This document shows positions 16,077 through 23,601 of a stretch of 64,000 nucleotides of DNA, one piece after another. The notes below the pieces were generated by a model, which was not told the DNA's origin, did not search any database, and worked only from the letters and a program-made list of their open reading frames with translations. Position numbers and translations under genes: made by a program. Position 1 is the stretch's first letter; the number at the start of each line of letters is the position of its first letter. Source of the DNA: Streptomyces fradiae ATCC 10745 = DSM 40063 (GTDB lineage Bacteria > Actinomycetota > Actinomycetes > Streptomycetales > Streptomycetaceae); NCBI RefSeq assembly GCF_008704425.1, contig NZ_CP023696.1, forward strand, positions 496,001-560,000. Reading direction: 5' to 3'.

Positions 16077-17737
16077 GTGCGGTGCCTTCCGAGGAGGTAG
16101 GAGGGGATCGCGGCCAGCAGGATCAGCGCCATCGCGTAGGGGGCCGCCGCCGCGAAGGACCCCGTGCCGGTCTCCGTCCACAGCCGGGTGGCGAGGGTGT
16201 CCATGCCGGTGGGCCGCAGGAGCAGGGTGGCGGGGAGCTCCTTCATGCAGACGACGAAGGTGAGGGCCGCCCCGGCCGCGATGCCGGGAGCCGCCAGCGG
16301 CACGGTGACCTCGCGCAGCACGCCGAAGGGGCCGCGCCCCAGCGAGCGGGCCACGTCGTCGAGGACGGGCGGCGCCTGGAGCACGGCGGCGCGGGTGGCG
16401 CCCACCGCGACCGGCAGGAAGAGCACCGCGTACGCGCAGACCAGCAGCGGCGTCTCCTGGTAGACCGGGCGGGCGTAGCGGACGGCGAAGAAGACCAGCG
16501 CGAGGGCGACGGTGATGCCGGGCACGGCGTGGCCCGCGTACGCGGCCTGTTCCAGGAGGCGGGCGAGCCGGCCGCGCCCCCGCGCGGCGATGACGCCGAC
16601 GGGCAGCGCGAGCAGGGTGGTGAGCGCGGCGCCCCCGGCGGCCACGCCGAGCGTGGTGAGCGCGGTGGCGGTGAGCGCGGCCGGGTCCCAGGTGGCGGAG
16701 GTGCCGACGGCCAGCCAGTAGCCGAGCGTGGCGAGCGGGAAGCCGACCGCCAGGGCGACGACGGTCCCGCACCAGGCGAGGGCGAGCGGCCGCAGCCGCC
16801 CCAGCGGCGCCGGCACGGCCGGGCGCGCGGCCCCCTTGCCGGTGCGGGCGTAGGCGGCGCGGCCCCGGCTGCGGGTCTCGGCGGCGACGAGGAGCACGGT
16901 CATGACGACGAGCACGGCGCTGAGGGCGGCGGCCGGGGTGCGGTCGAAGCTGGCCCGGTAGGAGGTGTAGATGCCCCGGGTGAAGGTGTCGTACCGCATG
17001 AGCGAGACGGCGCCGAAGTCGGAGAGCACGTACAGCGCGACGAGCAGGGCGCCGCCGGCCGCGGCGGGGCGCAGCTGGGGCAGGGTGACGCGCAGGAAGG
17101 TGCGCAGCGGCCCGTGGCCGAGGGAGCGGGCCGCCTCCTCGTGCCCGGGGTCGGTGCCGCGCAGCGCGGCGGCGACCGGGAGGTACACGTACGGGAAGCA
17201 GGCCAGGGTCAGGGCGACGGCCGAGCCGGTGAAGCCGGCCAGCGAGGGCGCGGCGGACAGCCAGGCGAAGGCGGTGACGTAACTGGGCACGGCCAGCGGC
17301 AGGGTGACGAGCACGGACCAGGCGCGGGCGCCGGGCAGGGCGGTGCGGACGGTCAGCCAGGCGAGCGGGACGCCGATGAGCAGGCAGGCCGCGACGACGG
17401 CGGCGGTCAGGCCGAGGCTGCGCAGGAGCAGTTCGCCGGTGCGCGCGTCGGCGACGACGTCCCAGGCGTAGGCCGGGCCGCGTTCGAGGGCGCGCACGGC
17501 GAGGTAGCCCAGCGGCAGGACGGCGAGCAGGGCGGCCGCGAGGGCGGGTACGACGAGGAGCGGGGAGAGCCGGCCGCCGGCGCGCACCCGCCCCCGCACC
17601 CGCCCGCCGCGGCCCGGCCGAGGCTGGACCGCGCCGGGCGCGGGGGCGCGCGGCGGGCGGGCGGTGTCGGCGGGCCGGGCGGCGTCGCCGGGCGGCGCGT
17701 CGTCGGCGGGCCGGGCCGGGGCGTCCGGTGCGGTCAC
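16073..17737 (-). CDS. Ferric iron ABC transporter permease (FbpB type)
   Basis: 554 residues, a fused double permease with about 12 helices in two homologous halves. Each half has an EAA-type loop: HEEAARSLGHGPLRTFLRVTLPQLRP (about 195-220) and LDDVARSLGRGPFGVLREVTVPLAAP (about 455-480). This fused layout is characteristic of FbpB/HitB iron permeases. A Pro/Arg/Ala-rich cytoplasmic tail of about 55 residues precedes the first helix. The GTG start lies one base from the binding-protein stop, and its own stop overlaps the ATPase start. Confidence 0.9.
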   Translation of the reverse strand: MTAPDAPARPADDAPPGDAARPADTARPPRAPAPGAVQPRPGRGGRVRGRVRAGGRLSPLLVVPALAAALLAVLPLGYLAVRALERGPAYAWDVVADARTGELLLRSLGLTAAVVAACLLIGVPLAWLTVRTALPGARAWSVLVTLPLAVPSYVTAFAWLSAAPSLAGFTGSAVALTLACFPYVYLPVAAALRGTDPGHEEAARSLGHGPLRTFLRVTLPQLRPAAAGGALLVALYVLSDFGAVSLMRYDTFTRGIYTSYRASFDRTPAAALSAVLVVMTVLLVAAETRSRGRAAYARTGKGAARPAVPAPLGRLRPLALAWCGTVVALAVGFPLATLGYWLAVGTSATWDPAALTATALTTLGVAAGGAALTTLLALPVGVIAARGRGRLARLLEQAAYAGHAVPGITVALALVFFAVRYARPVYQETPLLVCAYAVLFLPVAVGATRAAVLQAPPVLDDVARSLGRGPFGVLREVTVPLAAPGIAAGAALTFVVCMKELPATLLLRPTGMDTLATRLWTETGTGSFAAAAPYAMALILLAAIPSYLLGRHRT

Positions 17738-17738
17738 C

Positions 17739-18758
17739 TCAGACCAGTCCGGTGTCCTGGAGCATGGCCAGGGTCTGCTTGAGGGAGTCGAGCCTGCCGA
17801 GGTCGATCTTCGGGGGCTGGAGGCTGTCCAGCGGCGGGACGCCCTCGGCCGTCTTCACGCCCGCGACCAGGGGGTACTCCTTGGTCTCCGCGGCGAAGTA
17901 CTCCTGGGACTCGGTGGAGAGGAGGAAGTCGACGGCCTTGCGGGCGTACGCGGCCTGCTTCTCGTCGGCGCCCTTCAGGACGCCGGCCCCGGCGACGTTG
18001 ACGAGGCCGCCCGGGTCGCCCGCGGGCAGGTAGTGCACCTTCGCCTTCAGCTTGCCGGCGCCCGTCTCGGCGGCCTTCTCGTACCAGTAGTAGTGGTTGA
18101 TCAGGCCGATCGGGACCTCGCCCTTGTCGACGGCCTCCAGGATCTTGAGGTTGTTGTCGTACGCCTTGGGCTCGTTGGCCTTCAGGCCCTTGAGCCAGGC
18201 GCGGGTGGCGTCGTCGCCCTCCAGGACGCGCATGCCGGTGACGAAGGCCTGGAAGGAGGCGTTCGTGGGGGCGAAGCCGATCTTGCCCTTCCACTCGGGC
18301 TTGACCAGGTCGTGGACGCTGCTGGGCGGGGTGGGGACCTGCGCCGGGTTGTAGCCGAGGACGCGGACCCGGCCGCTGACGCCGGTCCAGTCGCCGGCGG
18401 AGCCGCGGTAGGCCGGGGCGACCTTGTCGAGGGTGGCCTGCGGGAGCGGCGCGAGGCGCCCCTCCTTGGAGAGCGCGCCGAGGGCGCCCGCGTCCTGGGA
18501 GAGGAAGAGCCCCGCCTCGGTGGTGTCGCCCTCCTCCAGGAGCTGGGCGGAGAGCTCGGCGCTGTCGCCGTAGCGGACCTCGACCTCGGCGCCGAGGTGC
18601 TTCTCCAGCTTCTCGATGAGCGGCTTCACCAGGTTCTCGTTGCGCCCGGAGTAGATGACGAGGTCGGCCGGTTCGTCGCTACCGCAAGCGGACAGCAGGG
18701 GGCCGAGCAGAGCGGCCGCGACGAGCGCGGTGAGGGTGCGGGCCGAGGGGCGGCGCAT
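17739..18758 (-). CDS. Ferric iron-binding lipoprotein (FbpA type)
   Basis: 339 residues. The lipoprotein signal ends in LLSAC (cysteine at about 25). The mature part has the FbpA pattern: LVIYSGRNENLVKPLIEKLEK, TEAGLFLSQDAGALGAL, and INHYYWYEKAAE with the tyrosine pair that binds iron in this family (about residues 220-225). It delivers ferric iron to the FbpB/FbpC proteins encoded downstream. ATG follows AGGAAGG. An iron box lies in the promoter, so repression by a DtxR/DmdR protein in iron-replete cells is expected. Confidence 0.9.
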   Translation of the reverse strand: MRRPSARTLTALVAAALLGPLLSACGSDEPADLVIYSGRNENLVKPLIEKLEKHLGAEVEVRYGDSAELSAQLLEEGDTTEAGLFLSQDAGALGALSKEGRLAPLPQATLDKVAPAYRGSAGDWTGVSGRVRVLGYNPAQVPTPPSSVHDLVKPEWKGKIGFAPTNASFQAFVTGMRVLEGDDATRAWLKGLKANEPKAYDNNLKILEAVDKGEVPIGLINHYYWYEKAAETGAGKLKAKVHYLPAGDPGGLVNVAGAGVLKGADEKQAAYARKAVDFLLSTESQEYFAAETKEYPLVAGVKTAEGVPPLDSLQPPKIDLGRLDSLKQTLAMLQDTGLV

Positions 18759-18810
18759 GCGGGTGGGGCCTTCCTGCAGGGGTGGGTCGAACGAACCTGT
18801 GAATACGGCA

Positions 18811-18840
18811 TTGATAAGGCGAAGCTAACCTAAGCGTCAA
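18811..18840 (-). promoter_or_regulatory. Iron-regulated promoter of the FbpABC operon with embedded iron box
   Basis: Minus-strand TTGACG (18840-18835) and TATCAA (18816-18811). Between them, 18815-18833 matches the DtxR-type iron box (minus strand begins TTAGGTTAGCTTCG; the other half reads CCTTA). A repressor bound here would block the promoter directly. Confidence 0.72.
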
Positions 18841-18895
18841 GTCAGGCTTTGGTAACGGCGAGGTCGCGGGCAGGCATCCGGAGCCCCTCCCCCCG

Positions 18896-18924
18896 TTTTG
18901 CGTAAGGAAAGGCTTACCTACGAT
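18896..18924 (+). promoter_or_regulatory. Iron-regulated, probably leaderless promoter of the adenylation fusion gene
   Basis: TTTTGC (18896-18901), a 17-base spacer and TACGAT (18919-18924). The iron box TAAGGAAAGGCTTACCTAC (18903-18921) lies between and over them. The expected RNA start is about seven bases past the -10, i.e. at or near the A of the ATG at 18931. Confidence 0.62.
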
Positions 18925-18930
18925 GCGCCC

Positions 18931-21816
18931 ATGACACTCCCGCCCGCCGCCCGGCCCGCCCCGGCCGCCGGAGGCCGCGCCCTGCCCCACCCCGGCGCCC
19001 TGCCCCGCCCCGGCGCCCTGTCCGCCCCGGGCGGCGACCGGCCTGTCACGGGCACCCCGCCCGCCCCGGGCGACCGGCCCCTCGCCGGCGGCCTCCCGCT
19101 CGCCCGCGACCTCGCGCGGCACGGCGACCGCACCGCCGTGGTCACCTCCGAGCGCGAACTCTCCTACCGCGAGCTGGCCGGGCGGGTCGCGGAGACGGCC
19201 GCGCGCCTCGGCCTCGGCCGCCGGCTGGTCCTGCTGCGCGGCGCCAACACCGTCGCCGCGCTCACCGCCCACCTCGCCGCCCTCGCGGCCGGCCACGTGG
19301 TGCTGCTGGTCCCCGGCGACCACCCGGAGTCCGTCGCCGCGCTCACCGCCGCCTACGACCCCGACGTCGTCGTCCACCCCGAGGCGGGCGGGGAGCCACG
19401 GATCGAGGAGCGGCGCGCCGGCTCCGCCCACGCCCTCCACCCCGACCTCGCGCTGCTGCTCAGCACCTCGGGCTCCACCGGCTCCCCCAAGCTCGTCCGG
19501 CTCTCGTACGAGAACCTGCAGGCCAACGCCGAGTCGATCGCCGCCTATCTGGGCATCCGCGACACCGACCGCGCCGCGACCACCCTGCCGATGCACTACT
19601 GCTACGGCCTCTCCGTGATCCACAGCAATCTGCTGCGCGGCGCCGGTGTCGTCCTGACCGGACTCTCCGTGGCGGACCCCTGCTTCTGGGACCTCTTCCG
19701 CCGCGCCCGCGGCACCTCGCTCGCCGGCGTCCCGTACACCTTCGACCTCCTCGACCGGGTCGGCTTCGCCGACATGGACCTCCCCCACCTGCGCTACGTC
19801 ACGCAGGCGGGCGGCCGGCTGGCCCCCGAGCGGGTCGCGCACCACGCCCGGCTCGGACGGCGGCGCGGCTGGGACCTGTTCGTCATGTACGGCCAGACCG
19901 AGGCGACCGCGCGGATGGCGTACCTGCCGCCCGACCTGGCCGCCGAGCACCCCGGGGCGATCGGCGTGCCGGTCCCCGGCGGCGCCTTCCGCCTGGAGCC
20001 GGCCGACGAGGCGGCCGGGCAGGGCGACGGCGTCGGCGAGCTCGTCTACACCGGGCCGAACGTCATGCTCGGGTACGCCCGCACCCCCGCGGACCTCGCA
20101 CTCGGCCGCACGGTCGACGCACTGCGCACCGGCGACCTCGCCCGCCGCACCGAGGACGGCCTGTACGAGATCGTCGGCCGGCGCAGCCGCTTCCTCAAGA
20201 TCCTCGGCCTGCGCGTCGACCCGCAGCGGATCGAGGCGCTCCTCGCCCGGCACGGGCTCGACGCCCTGTGCGCGGGCGACGACGACCGCCTCGTCCTCGC
20301 CGTCGTCCGCGCGGACGGGTGGGACGAGCGGCGGATCCGCGGGCGGGTCGCGGCGGAGTGCGGCCTGCCGGCGCGCGCCGTCCACGTCCACCTGCTGCCC
20401 GAACTGCCCCGGCTGGCCAACGGCAAGCCCGACTACCCGTCCGTACGCGCACTCGCCCAGCCGTCCGGCGCCGCCCCGGCCGGCCCCGCCCCGGCGTCGG
20501 AGCCCTCCCCGGCCGGCAGCGCCGCGTCGCCGGGCCCCGACCCGGCCGGCCCCGGCCCGGTGGGCGGGCCGGAGGGCGCGGACGAGCTGTGCGCCCTCTA
20601 CGCCCGCGTCCTGGACCGCCCGGACGTGACACCGGACAGCTCCTTCGTCTCCCTCGGCGGCGACTCCCTGTCGTACGTCGAGATGTCCCTCCAGCTCGAA
20701 CAGCGCCTGGGCCGGCTGCCGCTCCACTGGCACACCGCACCCATCCGCGAGCTCGCACAGCCGCGCACGCCCGGCCCGCGGGGCGGAGGGGGACGGCGGC
20801 CCCGGCGCCGCAGCGTGGAGACCAGCGTCGTCCTGCGCGCCGTGGCCATCGTGTGCGTCGTCGGCTCGCACATACGCCTCTTCGAGCTGCGCGGCGGAGC
20901 CCATCTGCTGCTCGCGGTCGCCGGCTACAACTTCGCCCGCTTCCTGCTCTCCTCGCCCGAGCGCCGCGAGCGGACCCGGCGGTCGGCCCGCAGCATCGCG
21001 CGGATCGCCGTCCCCACCGCGGCGTGGACCGCCTTCGCGCTGCTCATCAGCGACGACTACGACCTGTCCAACGTGCTCCTGCTGCACAACGCGCTCTGGC
21101 CGCAGGACATGGGGCCCGGCATCCACCTCTGGTTCGTCGAGGCGCTCGTCTACATCCTGCTGGCCGTGACGGCGCTGCTCGCGATCCCCGCCGTGCACGG
21201 GCTGGAGCAGCGCTTCCCGTACGGGCTGCCGGTCGCCCTGGCCGGGATCGGACTCCTCGCCCGCTACGAGGTCGTGGGCCTGCCGGCCCGTGCCGAGATC
21301 ACCGACGCGGTCACCGTGTTCTGGCTCTTCGCCCTCGGCTGGGCGGCGGCCCGGTCCCGCACCGCGGCGCACCGGCTCCTGGTGACGGCCGCCGCCCTCG
21401 CCGCCGTCCCGGGCTTCTTCCCCGGCGAGCCCCGCCGGGAGCTGTTCGTCATGGCCGGCTTCTGCCTGCTGGTGTGGTTCCCGGCGCTGCCGAGCAGCCA
21501 CCGCCTCAACCAGGCGGCCGGTCTGCTCGCCGGCAGCTCACTCGCCATCTACCTGACGCACTGGCAGGTCTACCCGGTCTTCGACGACGTCTCCAAGCAC
21601 CTGGCCCTCGCGGCCTCCCTGGTCTTCGGCATCGCCTACGCGGCGGCCGTCGCCCGGCTCGTCAGGTACGCCTCCGCCTGGCGGACGGTCAGGCTCGGTC
21701 CCGGTCGGACCCTCCCCCGCCGGTGGGCCGCTCCTCGTCGGCGGGCACGCCGGAGGACGGGAGCAGCTGCGGGATGCCGTCGACGACCGGATAGCGGCGG
21801 CGCAGACGCGGATTGA
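18931..21816 (+). CDS. Adenylation-carrier-acyltransferase 3 fusion protein
   Basis: 961 residues, three parts. (1) Residues 1-55: Pro/Gly/Ala tail. (2) About 56-520: AMP-forming adenylation domain with LLLSTSGSTGSPKLVRL (172-188), MYGQTEATARM, and the LRTGDLARR and GRRSRFLKILGLRVD hinge. (3) Carrier domain around FVSLGGDSLSYVEM with the pantetheine serine at about S579. (4) About 630-920: ten or so helices of an acyltransferase-3/OafA-type domain. It could activate a small acid, load it on the carrier and pass it across or to a membrane-side acceptor, comparable in logic to D-alanylation. The start is the ATG with an iron box and -10 immediately before it; a TTG eleven codons upstream lacks a ribosome site. 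Its 3' end overlaps the convergent Trm112 gene by 128 bases. The substrate is unknown. Confidence 0.82.
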   Translation: MTLPPAARPAPAAGGRALPHPGALPRPGALSAPGGDRPVTGTPPAPGDRPLAGGLPLARDLARHGDRTAVVTSERELSYRELAGRVAETAARLGLGRRLVLLRGANTVAALTAHLAALAAGHVVLLVPGDHPESVAALTAAYDPDVVVHPEAGGEPRIEERRAGSAHALHPDLALLLSTSGSTGSPKLVRLSYENLQANAESIAAYLGIRDTDRAATTLPMHYCYGLSVIHSNLLRGAGVVLTGLSVADPCFWDLFRRARGTSLAGVPYTFDLLDRVGFADMDLPHLRYVTQAGGRLAPERVAHHARLGRRRGWDLFVMYGQTEATARMAYLPPDLAAEHPGAIGVPVPGGAFRLEPADEAAGQGDGVGELVYTGPNVMLGYARTPADLALGRTVDALRTGDLARRTEDGLYEIVGRRSRFLKILGLRVDPQRIEALLARHGLDALCAGDDDRLVLAVVRADGWDERRIRGRVAAECGLPARAVHVHLLPELPRLANGKPDYPSVRALAQPSGAAPAGPAPASEPSPAGSAASPGPDPAGPGPVGGPEGADELCALYARVLDRPDVTPDSSFVSLGGDSLSYVEMSLQLEQRLGRLPLHWHTAPIRELAQPRTPGPRGGGGRRPRRRSVETSVVLRAVAIVCVVGSHIRLFELRGGAHLLLAVAGYNFARFLLSSPERRERTRRSARSIARIAVPTAAWTAFALLISDDYDLSNVLLLHNALWPQDMGPGIHLWFVEALVYILLAVTALLAIPAVHGLEQRFPYGLPVALAGIGLLARYEVVGLPARAEITDAVTVFWLFALGWAAARSRTAAHRLLVTAAALAAVPGFFPGEPRRELFVMAGFCLLVWFPALPSSHRLNQAAGLLAGSSLAIYLTHWQVYPVFDDVSKHLALAASLVFGIAYAAAVARLVRYASAWRTVRLGPGRTLPRRWAAPRRRARRRTGAAAGCRRRPDSGGADAD

Positions 21817-21904
21817 CGAGAGCGCCCCCGTCCTCGTCGAGGATCAGCGGCCCCTTGTCGAGCGGGCAGGCCAGGATCTTCAGCAGCGGGTCGTCGGGCT
21901 TCAT
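21689..21904 (-). CDS. Trm112 family small protein
   Basis: 71 residues with the family pattern LLKILACPLDKGPLILDEDG and NPRLRRRYPVVDGIPQLLP (YPxxDGIPxLL). Actinobacterial Trm112/YcaR-like proteins often read CPLD with a single cysteine, as here. Trm112 proteins elsewhere stabilise methyltransferases, so it may partner one of the two methyltransferases of this operon (inference). Its ATG overlaps the stop of the DMT gene by four bases. It is the last gene of the envelope operon and overlaps the convergent adenylation fusion gene. Confidence 0.85.
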   Translation of the reverse strand: MKPDDPLLKILACPLDKGPLILDEDGGALVNPRLRRRYPVVDGIPQLLPSSGVPADEERPTGGGGSDRDRA

Positions 21905-22803
21905 GTCCGGATTCCTTCGGGTGGGTTGTCCGCGTCGTGGCGCGGCAGGGTGAGCAGGACCGTCAGGGCGAGCACGATGCCGCCGAGGCGCAGCAGCAGC
22001 CGCGGCGGGTCGTCGGGCAGCGGCTCGTCGAACGCGATCGTGCCGCTCACGATGGTGAACACGCAGGCCACCGTCGAGCACACCGGGACGATCAGCGACG
22101 CCCGGCAGCGCTGCAGGGCGGTCTGCGAGAGCACCAGTCCGCTGCCCCCCGTCAGCAGGAGGAGGTACGGGTACGGGGAGGCCAGCAGGGCGGGTACGGA
22201 ACCCGGCAGGTCCGTGCCCTCCAGGTGCCCGGAGACGCCCTTGATGGCGAGGGAGCTGACGCCGTAGATCAGCCCGACCGCGACCGCGTAGGCCACACCG
22301 GTGGTCGGCTGCCGGTGGCGCCGGCGGGCGCGCCGCTCGGCGGCCGAGTAGAGCGCCAGACCGGCCGCGAGCGCCGGTACGCACAGGGCCAGCAGGACGC
22401 CCGCGGGCGCGGTGCGGCCGATCTCCTCGCCGGTCCCGGACAGCGAGGCCACCACCATCACCAGCGACAGTCCGATGACCGCCACCGCGCGCCGCTCGCG
22501 GCCGGAGGGCCGCTCCCCGAGGACGGCCGACGAGAGCACCAGCAGGAGGACCAGCCCGGACAGGAACAGGCCCTGGGCGGCGGCGATCGGCAGGGTGCGG
22601 TAGACGGTCACCTGCGCGGCGAACCCCAGGGCGAGTGCCGCGGCCCCGCAGATCCACAGGGGCCTGCTGGCCAGCAGGACCAGGACCCGGCCCGGCTGTG
22701 CGGCGCTCAGCGGCGGCATGCCGGCCAGCGCCCGCTTCTCCAGGACGAAGCCGGTGCTGTACAGGACGTTCGCGACGAGCGCGGCGGCCACACCCCACAC
22801 CAC
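21901..22803 (-). CDS. DMT/EamA-like integral membrane transporter
   Basis: 300 residues with about ten predicted helices in two halves (for example VAAALVANVLYSTGFVLEKRAL at the start and LGGIVLALTVLLTL at the end), resembling the drug/metabolite transporter superfamily. Relatives near glycan genes can be lipid-linked sugar flippases or small-molecule exporters; nothing here fixes the substrate. The GTG start is three bases past the upstream methyltransferase stop and its own stop overlaps the Trm112 start, so it is tightly coupled in the operon. Confidence 0.82.
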   Translation of the reverse strand: MVWGVAAALVANVLYSTGFVLEKRALAGMPPLSAAQPGRVLVLLASRPLWICGAAALALGFAAQVTVYRTLPIAAAQGLFLSGLVLLLVLSSAVLGERPSGRERRAVAVIGLSLVMVVASLSGTGEEIGRTAPAGVLLALCVPALAAGLALYSAAERRARRRHRQPTTGVAYAVAVGLIYGVSSLAIKGVSGHLEGTDLPGSVPALLASPYPYLLLLTGGSGLVLSQTALQRCRASLIVPVCSTVACVFTIVSGTIAFDEPLPDDPPRLLLRLGGIVLALTVLLTLPRHDADNPPEGIRT

Positions 22804-22806
22804 CGG

Positions 22807-23601
22807 CTACACCTTTCTCGCGTGCACGAGGAGGATGGAGGCGAGGGACGGCACCCCGCAGGCCAGGCGGTCCAGGGGGCGGAGCGGGCGCGGCACTCCG
22901 TGGAACGGCGCACCGGCGACCCTCACCACCTCGAAGCCGGACGCGGCCACGAACTCGCGCAGCGCCCGCGCCGTGTACAGCCTCAGGTGGCCCACCACCT
23001 CCGTGCCCGGCCTGCCGTGGATGCGGCGCAGGCTCACCTCGGAGAACACCGGCTGGACTCCGGCGAGCAGCAGGGCGCGGTTGTACCAGGCGGCGAGGTT
23101 CGGCGTCGACAGCATCAGGTGGCCGCCGCGCCGCAGCACCCTGCGCAGTTCGTCGAGGGCGCCGTCGGGGTCGACGAGGTGCTCGACGACCTCGCCGAAG
23201 AGGACGGCGTCGGCGCAGCCGGCGGCGAACGGCAGTCCGCCGCCGGTCAGTTCGCCGCGGACGACCCGGCCCATGCGCCGGGAGGCCCGGCGCAGCGCGT
23301 CCTGCGACCAGTCGACCCCCACGACGCGGTGCCCGTCCAGGACGCCGGCGGCGATCGCGCCGGCCGAGCCGTCGCCGCAGCCCACGTCGAGCACGGTCGC
23401 GGCCGGGCGGCCGGGCCCCGCGGGGCCGAGCGCCTCGGCCAGCATCCGGGCCTGGCGCAGCGTGCGGGCCTCTCCGGAGGCGACGGGGACGGTGGGGTTC
23501 TCGTAGAAGTCCCGCAGTCCGGGGACCGGCGCGTCCGGCCGGGCCGGCGCCGCCCCGGACGGCCGGCCGGCCGCGGCGGGGCCTTGGGTGGACAGGGTCA
23601 T
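22807..23601 (-). CDS. Class I SAM-dependent methyltransferase (first of two)
   Basis: 264 residues. Rossmann motif I VLDVGCGDGSAGAIAA (about 90-105), motif II VVGVDWSQDALRRAS, then ADAVLFGEVVEHLVDPDGALDELRRVLRRGGHLMLSTPNL, the pattern of UbiE/Methyltransf_11-type enzymes common in glycan and lipid clusters. The ATG overlaps the preceding condensation-fold gene by four bases. It probably methylates a sugar or lipid intermediate of the operon product; the target is not identifiable from sequence. Confidence 0.87.
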   Translation of the reverse strand: MTLSTQGPAAAGRPSGAAPARPDAPVPGLRDFYENPTVPVASGEARTLRQARMLAEALGPAGPGRPAATVLDVGCGDGSAGAIAAGVLDGHRVVGVDWSQDALRRASRRMGRVVRGELTGGGLPFAAGCADAVLFGEVVEHLVDPDGALDELRRVLRRGGHLMLSTPNLAAWYNRALLLAGVQPVFSEVSLRRIHGRPGTEVVGHLRLYTARALREFVAASGFEVVRVAGAPFHGVPRPLRPLDRLACGVPSLASILLVHARKV

